Assembly: GCA_032690845.1 (NCBI GenBank)
Contig: CM064427.1
Coordinates: 6,149,501 to 6,213,500, forward strand
Reading direction: 5' to 3'
Length of the DNA stretch: 64,000 nt
Source of the DNA: Eleusine coracana subsp. coracana
Lineage: Eukaryota; Streptophyta; Magnoliopsida; Poales; Poaceae
Positions within the stretch are counted from its first letter, which is position 1. Each line of letters opens with the position of its first letter. This document shows positions 1 through 12,048 of the stretch, one piece after another. Both the position numbers and the translations under genes were made by a program. The notes below the pieces were generated by a model. It saw nothing but the letters and a program-made list of their open reading frames with translations. It ran no database searches and had not been told where the DNA came from.

Positions 1-1189
1 CCCTTTTGTTTTGTTTTCGTGTTCTTCCTATCGTCCACTGAAAATACCAAAAAAAATTTTTTCCCCCGCCCATAACCACGTGTTTAGCCTTTGCATATTT
101 CAATTTCAGAGTCTGTGGTGTTGATTTTGTGCCCTAGTTCTTGTTTAGTCGCTGGGTTAGTTTGTGTTTTTATCGTCAGTAGTGTTTTCCCTTGCAACCC
201 TAGCCGCCATCCCCTTCACCATCCTCGGTTTTGTCGGCTTTGTGTGCTAGGGTTGATTGATCAACACGGCCACCCTAATCCCACCCTAAACCCACCCTCA
301 CCACCTCGGACCAATTTTCATAAGTTCCACTTTCCGCTGCATCCACCTCGCCAAAAAAACTCCCTACCCGACCCCAAGCCCGACTCGGATTTCACTCAAA
401 CCACCGGGTTCTTCAAAACCGATTCCGACACCCCTTCGGTAAAACAGGCATAACTTTTCGCTCGGTTGTCCATTTTGGCTGAAATTTTTACAGGAGATTC
501 TAGACGAAAAGTTGAGCATACCCACACTGAGCTATGCCCTGTGTGCCCTCGTTAAAAAATTCAAAAAAATCGGGAAGATAAAGAAAAAATTCATTCAAGT
601 TGAAACCCGACGTTTTCTGAAACTTCAAGATTTTCTGTAGGCCATGTCCTATCTCAGTTTCAGCTGAAATTTTTTGTGGTTTCTTCCTGTTTGCTAGTGA
701 GTTGGAAAAAAATATCAAAAAAATAAAATCAAAAAAAAGAAATTTGGGATTCCTACTAGTGCTCCATCTAGCCCCCTGAAATTTCTGAGTTTGGCTGTTT
801 TACACTAAGCCCCCTGTTATCGATTGTGTCCCTTTGTCTCCTTGTTTCTTCTTTGCTATCACTACTGTTCTAGGACATAGTTAGACCAGCAACTAGGGAC
901 AAGTTACTTGGGCACTTATTCAGCTTTACTATCTGTTTTTTATTTGTGTGCCACTCATATATACATATTTGGCCTTCCTAGCTCTACATACTTCTTCTGG
1001 ACAGCACATAGGTTATTTGGTAACCCTTGCAATCGTGGAACACTTCTCCCTGGTATCCTTCGCTTTGTTGTTTTCAGAACTTTGTAAGAGCTTTGCAAGA
1101 AGCTTACTTTTGCTGTGTTGAGAGGCACCACTGCTTAGTAGTTTTGTAGGGATAACCTTCACTTTTTGTTTCCTGTTTTGGTGTTTCTG

Positions 1190-2440
1190 ATGTCAGGAAG
1201 CGACGGGGAGGGTGCTTCACCCTCAAAATTGGATGAGTGCGTGAGCCAAAATCAGTTATAGAAGGCTTTGCAGGCGGTTCAGAGTGATTTGGCAGAGACG
1301 ATCACCAGGGCCGTCACCGACGCCGTCATCAAGCTTCACCGGGGAGAAAGCATTGAGCGGTTGGATAAGAGAGTCTCTAAGACCGCTCACAAGACCAACA
1401 ACAACAACAACAACACCAACAACGACACCAACAACGACGTTGAAGACGATCATGATGAAGCAACGGTGTATAAGGCTGATGGCACCGTCGATAGGTCAGC
1501 TACAAGGACCGCAAGGTTACGACGCCGTTTGCAACGTAACCCTCAAGGTATGGGTGGTTTCCACAACCACAACCGTCGCACACAAGGTAACTATGCTCCA
1601 GATGATCCGTATGCTAAAATTAAGTTTTCAATTCCTTCGTTTTCGGGTCAATACGATGGTGATGCTTACCTTGATTGGAAAATGACGGTAGAACAAAAAT
1701 TTAATGCCCACCTTGTTCCTGAACAACATAGAGTTAGACAAGCCACTAGTGAGTTTAAGGACTTTGCTATTGTTTGGTGGAGTGGTCTAGCAGCTGAAAC
1801 CGATTTGCCTACTACTTGGGAAGAACTTAAGGTAGAAATGCGTGATCATTTTGTTCCTCCTTCTTTTTATAGAGAAATTTGTAATAAACTATAGCGTTTA
1901 GATCAAGGAGATAAAACTGTTCATGAGTATTTTAGTGAGCTTCAGAAGGGTTTGATTCGTTGTGCTGTGGTTGAAAAAGTAGAGGATCAGATTTGTCGCT
2001 TTTATTCTGGTTTGAGAAAAGAAATTCAGGACATCCTTGATTATAAAGAATTTTATACCCTCAACCAGTGTTTCCAGTATGCTATGCTTGTAGAGAAAGA
2101 ATCAGAGGGACTTTTCTAGGCTTTTGAGGAGTACAGCAAGTCCAGGAATTTCAACCCACCACGGCCGACGGGGACTTCGGGGCTGCCCAAGCCATCTTTC
2201 CGGCCGCCCCCACCAGCTAGTGTTGTTTCTGCAACACCAAGATCAGCCCCTGCCCCTTCTACGCGCTCAGGTAAAAATTCTGTGCAGGTACCGGTTTGTA
2301 GTGCCTCCTCTGTTGCTTCGACGGGACGCACTACAGGGATTCAGTGCCACCGCTGCCATGGTCTTGGCCATGTGCAGAAAGATTGCCCAAGTAGGCGGGC
2401 ATATGTGGCGACAGATGATGGTGGTTACATGAGCGCCTCC
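1190..2440 (+). pseudogene. gag of gypsy element A, interrupted by TAG stops
   Basis: Capsid/nucleocapsid polyprotein of a plant gypsy element. The first ATG at 1190 is followed in the same frame by TAG at 1259, 1892 and 2117; reading through them gives one continuous frame. The N-terminal part has an Asn-rich stretch (about 1395-1440). The retrotransposon gag domain lies around 1610-2100 and includes a W..GL core after FAIVWW. A zinc knuckle of the CX2CX4HX4C type (CHRCHGLGHVQKDC) lies at about 2345-2386. All three stops are at places where CAG (Gln) fits the context. There is no stop between gag and pol, so the parent encoded a gag-pol fusion. Confidence 0.88.
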
Positions 2441-4717
2441 GATGTGGAGGATGAGGAGGAGGATGTCGCTGCCACCAGCGGTGACCTCGTCCTTGGAGGC
2501 GGAGATACCACGGGCTATATGAATATTATTGTGCAGCGTGTGCTTAGCACACAAGTCCAGCAGCCCGAGATGATGCAGCGACATAACTTGTTCCAAATTT
2601 TCTTCGTCATCAAGAACCGTCGGGCACGTGTCATCATTGATGGAGGAAGCTGCAACAATTTGGTGAGTTCTGATGTGGTTAAGAAGCTTGATTTGACCAC
2701 ACGCCCACATCCTCATCCATACTACATTCAGTGGTTAAATGACTCTGGAAAAGCTAAGGTAACACAAACTTGCAGAGTTCCTTTTTCCATTGGTTCCTAT
2801 GTGGATTCTGTTGATTGTGATGTTGTACCCATGCAAGCTTGTTCACTTTTATTGGGTAGACCTTGGGAATTTGATAATGATGCTGTACACCATGGTAAAA
2901 GTAATAAGTACACTTTTATGCATAAAGGAACTAAAATTACTTTGTTACCAATGACCCCTGCTGAAATTGTACAAGCTGATTTAGAACGAGCTGCTAGTTT
3001 GAAAAATAAAAGCCCTGAAATTCAGCAACCTGTTAATTCTGCTTCTACACCAAGTAATGTTAATGATTCTTCAAGTTCTAAGGGTGCTGCAATTAAATTA
3101 CAAGGTCGTTCATGTCTTGCCACAAAATCTGAGCTTGCTGAAATTTCTACTGATGATATTTGCTATGCTTTGATATGCAAACAAGCCTTGTTTTTGCTTG
3201 GTGATATTGCTTCTAGTGCTTTGCCTCCTGCTATCACTAACCTTTTGCAGGAGTATGAGGATGTTTTCCCAGCTGAGATACCCCCGGGATTGCCACCTTT
3301 GAGAGGGATTGAGCATCAAATTGATTTGATTCCTGGTGCTACTTTACCAAACCGTGTTGCTTATAGGACCAACCCTGAGGAGACTAAGGAGATACAACGA
3401 CAAGTCCAAGACCTTTTGGATCGTGGGTATGTTCGTCAATCACTTAGTCCTTGTGTTGTTCCTGTACTTTTGGTTCCTAAGAAAGATGGTTCTTGGCGTA
3501 TGTGTGTAGATTGTAGAGCCATTAATAACATTACTATTAGGTATCGTCATCCTATTCCTAGGCTAGACGACATGCTTGATGAGTTATGTGGTGCTATAAT
3601 TTTCACTAAAATTGATTTGCGTAGTGGCTACCATCAAATTAGAATGAAACTTGGAGATGAATGGAAAACAGCTTTCAAAACCAAATTCGGGTTGTATGAG
3701 TGGTTAGTAATGCCTTTTGGGTTAACTAATGTACCCATTACTTTCATGCGTTTGATGAATGAGGTTTTAAGACCTTTTATTGGCAAATTTGTGGTTGTTT
3801 ACTTTGATGATATCTTGATTTATAGCAAATCCATGGATGATCATATGATTCATTTGCGTGCTGTTTTTGATGCTTTGAAGGACAAACTTACACATGCACC
3901 ATTGCTGCAATTACCCAATTTTGATAAGACTTTTGAGCTTGAATGTGATGCTAGTGGTATAGGCATTGGTGGTGTTTTGATGCAAGATGGTAAACCTGTT
4001 GCATACTTTAGTGAGAAATTTACTAGGCCTGTTTTGAATTATTCCACGTATGATAAGGAACTATATGCACTTGTACGTTCTTTAGAGACGTGGCGTCATT
4101 ATTTGTTGCCCAAAGAATTTGTTATTCATTCTGATCATGAATCACTTAAGTATATTCGTTCTCAAGGCAATTTGAACCGTAGACATGCTAAATGGGTTGA
4201 GTTTATTGAGTCTTTTCCTTATATTATTAAACATAAGAAAGGGAAGGATAATGTGATTGCTGATGCTTTATCTAGGCGATATACTTTGTTGTCTCAACTT
4301 GATTGTAGAATTTTTGGACTTGAGGCAATTAAAGAACAATATGTTGCTGATGTTGATTTTAAAGATATATTGCTGCACTGTAAAGAAGGTCGTGCTTGGC
4401 ACAAATTTGTGTTGAATGATGGATTCTTGTTTAGAGCTAACCGCCTATGCATTCCAGTTGGTTCCGTTCGCCTTTTGTTGTTGCAGGAGGCGCATGGAGG
4501 TGGATTGATGGGTCATTTTGGTGCTAAGAAGACAGAGGATATTTTGGCCACACACTTCTTTTGGCCAAGGATGAGGAAAGATGTTGAGCGTTTTGTTGCT
4601 CGCTGCACTACATGTCAAAAAGCTAAGTCTCGATTGAATCCACATGGTTTATACATTTCCTGTTCCTTCTATTCCTTGGGCGGATATTTCTATGGACTTT
4701 ATTTTAGGACTGCCTAG
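2441..4717 (+). pseudogene. protease, reverse transcriptase, RNase H and integrase zinc domain of element A, RT internally deleted
   Basis: Aspartic protease with the motif VIIDGGS near 2630. The reverse transcriptase has its LVPKKDGSWRMCVDCRAIN block near 3470, VMPFGL near 3710 and the catalytic YFDD near 3800. RNase H follows with ECDASG near 3948, an acidic KELYA near 4060 and HSDHE near 4128. The integrase HHCC zinc finger covers about 4505-4620 (GHFGAKKT ... CTTCQK). Family members carry roughly 100 more residues between the RT palm and RNase H. Here the frame passes directly from RAVFDALK to DKLTHAPLL at about 3880, so the thumb and connection region is missing although the frame is kept. 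The frame ends at 4717 because of a one-base shift near 4645. Confidence 0.92.
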
Positions 4718-5882
4718 GACTAAAAGGGGGAGCGATAGCATTTTTGTTGTCGTGGATCGTTTTTCCAAGATGGCACACTTTATATCATGTCATAAAACTG
4801 ATGATACTAGTTATATTGCTGATCTTTTTTTCAAAGAAATTGTACGTTTGCATGGTATGCCTTCTACTATTGTTTCAGATCGTGATGCAAAATTCTTGAG
4901 TCATTTTTGGCGCACGCTTTGGAATAAGTTGGGTACAAAGTTGTTATTTTCTACAACTTGTCATCCACAAACTGATGGACAAACTGAGGTTGTGAACCGC
5001 ACTTTGGGTACTATGTTGCGAGCTATTTTGAAGAAAAATTTGAAGCAATGGGAAGAATGCTTACCTCATGTTGAGTTTGCTTATAATCGGGCAACACATT
5101 CTACTACCAAGGTAAGTCCATTCAAGGTAGTGTATGGTTTTGATCCCCGTACTCCACTTGATATACTTCCTCTACCTATTAATGAGAGAGTTCATATTGA
5201 TGCTACGGAGCGTGCTGAATTTATTTTGCAAATGCATGAGACCACTAGACTTAGCATTGAAAAGATGAATGAAAAGTATAAAATTGCTGGTAGTAAGGGA
5301 AGAAAGGAAGTAAAGCTTGATGTAGGAGATTTAGTGTGGTTACACTTAAGGAAGGATAGATTTCCAGAATTGAGAAAGTCTAAACTAATGCCTAGAGCTG
5401 ATGGTCCATTCAAAATAATAGAGAAGATTAATGATAATGCATACAAACTTGAGTTGCCTCCCGAGTTCGGGGTTAGTCCTACTTTTAACATTTCAGATTT
5501 GAAACCATACTTGGGAGAAGAGGATGAGCTTGAGTCGAGGACGACTCCACTTCAAGAGGGGGAGGATGATGAGGACATCACTCCTATGGATACACACAAC
5601 ACTCCTCCAAATCTGGACTTGCAAGGTCCAATGACTAGAGCTCGTGCACGACAACTAAATTTAGAGGTGAGCTCGTTCCTACGTTCTTCGCTATATGTTA
5701 CTTTTGAGAATGGTTTGCTACCTAATGATTATTTTATGATTAGAAACCATGGAGAGGACCAGGAGATGATGGGAGAAGGAGTTGGGAATGTGGAGGACCA
5801 GCAAGGGCTTGGAAGCCAAAGTGGAGGCCCAATCAAAACCGACTTCGAGTCTGTTTCGGGGCCCAGGACCAGTCTGTACTAA
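4644..5882 (+). pseudogene. integrase core and C-terminus of element A (frameshifted from the upstream pol)
   Basis: Continuation of pol in another frame. The retroviral-type integrase catalytic triad is visible: Asp in SMDFILGLP, Asp in VSDRDAKF, and Glu in GQTEVVNR, with 35 residues between the second Asp and Glu. The C-terminal part contains the GPY/F-like module (DGPFKIIEKINDNAYKL, then FNISDLKPYLGEE). The last 100 or so codons lie inside the 3' LTR that starts at 5567, so the integrase tail is encoded by LTR sequence. The overlap with the upstream frame at 4644-4717 marks the frameshift, not a programmed start. Confidence 0.9.
5551..5566 (+). other. polypurine tract of element A
   Basis: Purine-rich stretch (TTCAAGAGGGGGAGGA) immediately upstream of the 3' LTR start TGATGAGG. 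It is the expected primer site for plus-strand synthesis. It also supports placing the LTR boundary at 5567, since the LTR ends are then TGAT...ATCA. Confidence 0.7.
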
Positions 5883-6489
5883 AACGGTCGCCCAGGACGC
5901 ATACGAACTCGGATTTGGACGTTATACATATGCACGGAAAGATAAGGAGAAGACCTTTCCAATGCCGCCGGCCTCATGTCAAAATTCATCCGGAGTCATC
6001 GGGAATCATCAAAACAAGGGAGAGTCCAGAATCTGTGTCGGTGCTGCATCGCCTATTTTTTGCCTTTGGGCTTTGTATCTAGTTGAGCCCAATTAGGGGC
6101 GCGTCCAGAGGGTCTTGCACGACCCTAGGGTCTTTATATACATCCGCCACCGCACCATTAGGATTAGGGTTTTGCTTAGATCAATTCTATTCATAAATAG
6201 TTTCGCCGTTCATCGGTTTGTGAGACCCCAACTTCGAGAGTTTAATCATACATCTGCAATTGTGTTGCATTCTTCGTTGTTCTTGCTTGTGTTCTTGATT
6301 CGCAGGCAAGGATTAGCCTTCTCAGCGAGGTCAATCGTCTTTGGACGGTTGATAACCAGAGGAGACGTCGTGCTGCGATTGCGGGGTTTAGAACGTGCTG
6401 TTCTGAAGCCGGATCGATTTGTGTGTCGCCTCCGACCAAATCAACTTACCAAGAACCTTTCGGAAGATCGGGAACCCTTGTTCACATCA
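5567..6489 (+). repeat. 3' LTR of gypsy element A
   Basis: 923-bp LTR beginning TGATGAGGACATCA and ending TTCACATCA. Both ends are recovered in inverted orientation in the related LTRs at 30275-31176 and 31204-32060, which fixes the boundaries. A TATA-like TTTATATAC lies at about 6133-6141, the likely promoter of the element. The start of the LTR is coding for the integrase tail. The 5' LTR is outside the window, so the target-site duplication cannot be checked; the next five bases are ATACT. Confidence 0.85.
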
Positions 6490-7051
6490 ATACTCTTTCT
6501 ATCATAAAAGATATCTCAAATCAGCAAATGTTGAGCATTGTTCTATTATGGTTTATTTCATATTGGTATTTAGCAAAATAGATCAAATATGGGCATAAAG
6601 CTTAAAGTTCTCCCCACAGCAAAAGATCATGTCTAACTCATAAATTATAACTTTTCCACACATGAAAATCACTTAAAAGATTGTTGTGAACATAGAGAAT
6701 CTATCTTCCAAATAATCCACGGCAACAACTCATCTTTCAAATCACTCAACCTATATTCTATATCATAATGATCAAATAATATTAGTGTAAGGCTTATATG
6801 AGTAGCTAGGTGAGGTAATTCAAGGATTGCAAACATAAATCAATAATATATTGTAAAGCTAGGAGATTATTCTTCGTTGGAATTATAGAAACTTATCAAG
6901 ATGGCCATTAAGAAAGAAAAATTTAAGAAAGGACTCACACTTTGGATATGTGGACATGTGTATAGCAAAAATTTGATCTTGGAAGATTGCACATGGTTGG
7001 AATGATTGATGGCTATATTAGAATGAATTTCAAGAATAAGCATGCCATACA
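6490..7051 (-). repeat. 3' LTR fragment of element B
   Basis: AT-rich sequence after a polypurine tract (minus strand AAGTGTGGGGGGATGG, 7052-7067). The LTR start TGTATGGC is at 7051 on the minus strand. The far end is cut by element A at 6489. It shares no obvious overlap with the other LTR fragment at 13304-13672, so the two pieces probably represent opposite ends of a longer LTR. Confidence 0.6.
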
Positions 7052-7067
7052 CCATCCCCCCACACTT

Positions 7068-7942
7068 AAAATTTTGCTAGTCCCTTAGCAAACAGCAGAG
7101 CTTTTTTTTTTACCAATCTCTGCTGCGCCGATCGGCTCTCAACCCAAATTTACTAATATTTGTTAGTATTTGATTTGTCTGGCTTCAACATTTATTCAAG
7201 AGTTAAATATAGCCAGAAATATAGGATGTGGTCAAGGAATGATACTCAACAAGATGTTTTGGGTTTATGGTAGTGTACTCAGCGGAATTGAATTTTTGCA
7301 TGAGTAATTTCAAGGCTAAGAAAAGATATACAATGAATTGCCATATTAATAAAGTTCATACCAAAAAGAATTAAATCCTAACCGAACTCAACCATCAAGT
7401 TAATGTTTATCTACATATCAAAGGTTCATGAGTATTGCTCAAAATAAGGCATTGGTAGGTAAGGATCTTGAAAACAATAAATTCTAAAGTTCACAACATG
7501 AAAATTTATTTTTGAAAAGATTGGTACTAAGTTATCATCACAAACTGGACAACACAAATGAAGCACATGGGTACTCCAAATTGCTCCACATAAGACATAT
7601 TTGTCGAATAATCATTAATTGTAAGTTCAAAATTTTATTCAATGCTCAACACTATTTGATCTTCATCAACACTTTTCAAGAAAGAATAAATAATTCAATT
7701 CTCCGAAAAGAGCATAACCGCCACCATTATATTAAGATCGAAACTCGAATACATGGTGATGATTTTTGCACACACTTGCACGAAAATAAAACTACTACTA
7801 ACACACTTGCATGAAAGTAAGCACACCTGATACATGGTTTCTAAACCCGCTCACACAGACATAAGCAAATAAAGAAAAAGATTGCAAAAAATAAAAGCAA
7901 ACGCAAACCGGAAAACCGATACTCGTGCCAACTCCTAGGCAC
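7068..7942 (-). other. 3' untranslated region of element B
   Basis: AT-rich non-coding stretch between the accessory frame and the polypurine tract of element B. It contains one copy of the GCGCCGATCGGC word (7125-7138). No coding sequence recognised. Confidence 0.6.
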
Positions 7943-9269
7943 TTAGTCATCCGAAAGTGGAGACGGTGGCTGATCGAAGCCATAGCACCGTGCCTTGAGT
8001 TGCTCGAACTCCTCCACCATCGCATCGTGGTTGTACCTCTATTGGGACATGGCTTCCTCCACGCGCTCGATGTAGTGCATGTTGTTGTCGAGGTACCCCT
8101 GCATGGGCACGAAAAAGTCTGCACCGGGCATAGGAGGCACCACTGGTACACGTCCTTGGTACCTGTAGTCGATACTCACGCTGCAGTAGGGTGCGCCGAC
8201 CGGCGCGTCGCCTGTCCCGATTGGCACAGAGGGCTGTGAACCGCCCGCTGCGTCGCTCCACCCTGACTGGTACTGCTGAGGCTCCTGGCGTGACCCCCAG
8301 GAGTCTCACTCGCCGCGGGCTGCTGTAGATGTGTCCGGCTGACGAACCCGCCCACGGCTATCCTTGAGAACTCGCCCCCCCCCCCCCCCCTCTAGGAGAC
8401 CTTCCTCAAGCCAATTTCCTCCCTCCAGCTTGCGAGGGAGAAAAACTCCTAGCTCCGCACACGGAAGCTTTACGTTTGTGCCGCCGACATGGCAACCGGC
8501 GCAAACACTTCCCGTGACAATATTGTCACGAGTCATATTTTCGCCGATCTCCGTCGCGCACTCCCACTTGTCATTGCGCCCTCCCGGTCCGTCGCCGTCG
8601 CAGACGAGGGCTGCTAGGCGTTGAATATAGGCCCTGAAGGCTAACTTCTTGCTTGCCTTTCCCCTCTTGTCAAGCCAACCCCGCACCATCACCACATGGG
8701 ATTGTAATGAGACGGACTCACGATGCGTTGTAGAGCCACTGCAAGTCCGCATCGGTGACGTTGCTGGAGTCGACCTTGTCGCCTATGCGTGCCGCCAACC
8801 ACCGATGGAAGACTTGAATGGTCGGGTTGCGGATGTTGCCGCGCTTCATCTCCTCTACAAACGAGAGCCGCCTCCAAAAGGAGTCCAACTCCCCATGTCC
8901 CAAGATGTCGGCGACGTCGGCATCGGCGTCGAAGCCGAAGGCTTGAGCCGTCGCCTCCAGGGTCACCGTGTGGCTGATGCCGCGAACGCGGAAGTTGACG
9001 GCCTCGCTACCGTCTTCGACGGTGCCAAGCCTCATCGTAGAGGCAACCTCGGGGACGACTTCGAGGTTGTAGTCCATGGGGAGGAGGTGGAATTCCACCC
9101 AACCAAAGTTGTCTAGCATCCTCCTTAAGTCCTCCCACATGCCGATCGAGGTGAGGAAGGTCTCGTCCATGTCGAAGTTGGGGACGAACCTTCCTCTCAC
9201 GGCGAGATAGTGCCGCTGTTCCTCCGCGCTCAGGAGGGTGAAGCCCTCCTCCACCGTGCGCGGCATCAA
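7943..9269 (-). pseudogene. accessory frame of Tat/Athila-like element B (frameshifted)
   Basis: The first section (about 9269-8718) encodes 183 residues with FVPNFDMDETFLTSIGMWED and the segment DLQWLYNAS. It matches the style of the plant retrotransposon ORF1/Athila-type protein of unknown function, found in Athila/Tat elements apart from gag-pol. The frame then breaks. Further pieces at 8752-8306 and 8227-7943 (YRYQGRVPVVPPMPGADFF ... PLSDD, TAA at 7943-7945) look like the rest of the same protein in shifted frames. A C14 run near 8380 is a likely site of slippage. The start is uncertain; an ATG is at 9266. Function unknown; assignment is by resemblance only. Confidence 0.6.
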
Positions 9270-10892
9270 TGCCGGCGGTGGTGGTGATGTGGGAACCCCA
9301 TGGTTTGCCGCCGTTTGGCTCCTCGTAGCACGCCCTGTTGGAAGGGACGCGCCGAAGACGGAGTGGCGGGCGCGGATCTCATATGTTGCCGCCGCCGAGC
9401 CGGTTCATGCACCACCCACCGACATGTCATCGTGAGCGTCGGAGCCACCCCTCACCGAGGAGTCACTGCTCGACTCGCTGCTGCCGCCAGAACTGCTTCC
9501 CCAGCGTAGCCTATTGTCCAACTTGCCGACGGAGGAGCGGAAATGATCCATCTATGAAAATTGTCGACGTGTGCGAGATCATGGGTAGTGGGGAAGGTGG
9601 AGAGATTACCGGGATGGTGTGCCGAATGGGGGCGCCTGGCCTCCCTTTATAGTGTGGGAAACTTCCAGGAGAAGGAACCACCGTAAAATTTCAAAATTTG
9701 AAAGCGCGCCGATCAGCACGGGTACCTGCGCCGATCGGCATAATTCAAATTTTGAATGCTCTGACCACTCTGATGCTTGATCCCCATCCTTTGTATCACT
9801 TCCTGGCACATCATGTTGGTTGGCAGGGGAACAGCACGAAATCCTGATATCTTGTTGGCGGCACCAATCAGAGTGGACCCGCGCCGTCTCTTTTTCAGCT
9901 TTCGGTTAATTCTGTGTCTCCTCTGCACTGCACACCTACATAATAATCATACTTGTTCCTCAAAATCAATGCCTGCCGCCTTTGTCGCCCATTTGGGAAC
10001 CGCATGGGTACCTGCACTAATCGGCGCAGTAGGGCGCCGAACAGCGCAAGTCCCTTGCACCTCGTCTTTAGGTCTGGCACTAATTCTGATGCCTCGTGTT
10101 CATCTCTTTCACCTAATTTCCACTTTTCCAATGTTCTTGTAGTATTGGCATACATATCGGGGCTCATCTGGTGACCACGCCAATCGACGCGACGTCCGTT
10201 TTTACTTATGGCCCCTCGCTTCTTCGCTAGATGTTGTTCTTCATCCTTTCCTGCGTTATTCAGCAACCATTTGCACACAAAAAATAAATTCAAAAAGATT
10301 TTTTATTACCTTGAAAATAGCTCCATCTCTGAAAATTACTATGCTGGTTGATTTTTAGCACTCCTTCAATTCTGGGCGTCGTCGGCCTTCTATCCTGACT
10401 TGGGCAATACCGCGCCGATCGGCGCAGAAGTGCACCGATCAGCGCAAGCTCTGTTCCTTCTTGTTTTTGGTCTTTTTTTATATTCCTGCATTGTTAGTCT
10501 ACAGTATGTATATACACAGTTTTGCACGAATAAACAGACAACGCAAGAGCAAATAAGAATTAAGCACACACTTTTCTATTTTTTTTTATTCAGGAGATTG
10601 TTTTTATCACAAGCAAGCAAATTTAAAAACACCGGGTTGCCCTCCCGGCCAGCACTATTTAACTAAATGAAATGGGTTGCCCTCCCATAAGCACTAAATA
10701 ACTTCTAAATCCCCCGATCATTGGGTTGCCTCCCAAGAGCGCTCTAGTTATTTAGAGGTCAAAGAGCTTGACCTCCCCGTAAACAATTAATCCTTACTGT
10801 CGCGGTGCGGGGTGTGAGGCCGCGACATTACAAGGTTCTCTTATCTCCATGGTTCATATAGCCTGGACGACCTATCCATACATCCTCTCCAA
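9270..10892 (-). other. untranslated spacer of element B replacing pol
   Basis: About 1.6 kb between protease and accessory frame with no RT, RNase H or integrase motifs on either strand. It holds three doublets of the GCGCCGATCGGCGC-type word (9704-9740, 10014-10047, 10412-10445). It also has three copies of a GGGTTGCC(CT)CCC word at 10634, 10674 and 10723, which I associate with grass Tat-like elements. Confidence 0.6.
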
Positions 10893-12048
10893 TTACTTTC
10901 GATGCCACGGTGTCTTGTATCTTTTCACTTCATCAATAGCACAGCACTCTTCTTCCTTTGGGCGAAACTTGAAAGAGTAGGGAGTCCCACTTATATTGAA
11001 GCTTATCTCACCACTCCCAACATCAATACTTGCCTTTGCTGTCCTCAAGAAGGGTCTGCCCAAGATCAACGGGGTCCTCGTCCTCTTATCCATATCAAGC
11101 ACAATAAAATTAACAGGGATGATATGATCTCCAATTTGAACAGGCACATCCTCAGCAATTCCATCAGGGAAGCGTACCGATTGATCGGCTAACTCCAAAC
11201 ACATACCCATAGGCTCTAATTCAGGCAAATTGAGATTTGTGAATATATGACGGGGCATAACACTTACGCTTGCTCCAAGATCGCACAAGCACCTATCAAA
11301 TATCCTTGTTCCAATCATGCATTTGATGCTTGGTGATCCAGGGTCGGGTTTCTTCTCCAGTGCAACATCAGTGATTACCGCCGTTAGTTCCATAGTGACC
11401 TTCACAACCTCCTCAGAAACTAGAGACTTCTTGTTTTGCATCATGTCCTTAATGTACTTGCCATAGGTGGGAACTTGGATAGCGTCAACAAAAGGGACAT
11501 TGATATAAAGCTTCTTCATAATATCGACGAACCTTGCAAATTGCTCGTCGTATTGCCGCGCTCTTTCTGTCTTCGTCAGTAGTTGAGTATCCAGAAATGT
11601 GGCAGAGCCATGCTCTTCTGTCTCCACGCCCATTTTTAGACCAGAGAGTTCATCATCCTCCTTGCGCCGATCGGCGCTTTTAGGGAGCCAATCGGCGCCG
11701 ACAGGGTCGCCGCGCCGATCGGCGTCGGGTGTGCGCCGATCGGCGCGGGGCTTCTTTGCTCCTGCAGAGTGCTCTGGATCTTCTGTTTGTTTTCCTGATC
11801 ATGTAGCTATTACCTTCAACTGCTCTGCAGACATCGTATTACCAGGAATAGCCCCCTTGTTGCCTTGAATGGCTTGCGATAGCTGTCCCATCTGTTGCTC
11901 CATAATCTTGGTATGCTTCAAAATCTGCTCGTTGGAGCTTTCAATTTCTATCACCTTGTCATTAATTCTCTCAAGGACACGATCAATCTCCTTGAATTTA
12001 GCTTGATTGTCCTTGTTGATCTTCTCTTGAGCTTGGAAGAACTCATGA
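10893..12048 (-). pseudogene. aspartic protease and gag C-terminal linker of element B
   Basis: Minus-strand frame of which 11633-10893 is uninterrupted. It contains a retropepsin-like fold: CDLGASVSVMPRHIF, with the catalytic Asp-Leu-Gly-Ala in place of the usual DTG/DSG, then LADQSVRFPDGIAEDVPV and LILGRPFLRTAKASIDV. This is the typical Tat/Athila protease. Upstream (12048-11634) lies a gag linker with a coiled-coil-like EINKDNQAK segment. An Ala-Asp-Arg-Arg repeat is encoded by the palindromic GCGCCGATCGGCGC words at 11664-11746. RT does not follow. Confidence 0.82.

Larger units (their letters stand above)
1..6489 (+). mobile_element. Ty3/gypsy LTR retrotransposon A, 5' LTR outside the window
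   Basis: Internal region with a gag, protease, RT, RNase H, integrase order, followed by a purine-rich tract and a 3' LTR. The integrase core lies after the RT, which is the gypsy order. Bases 1-1189 are the 5' leader. They match, inverted, the leader of the related copy at 29270-30274, where an LTR directly precedes the same sequence, so position 1 lies only a few bases inside the 5' LTR. The element is dead: three TAG stops in gag, an RT deletion and a pol frameshift. The integrase C-terminal frame runs into the 3' LTR. I see no clear chromodomain, so the clade is left open. Confidence 0.93.
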
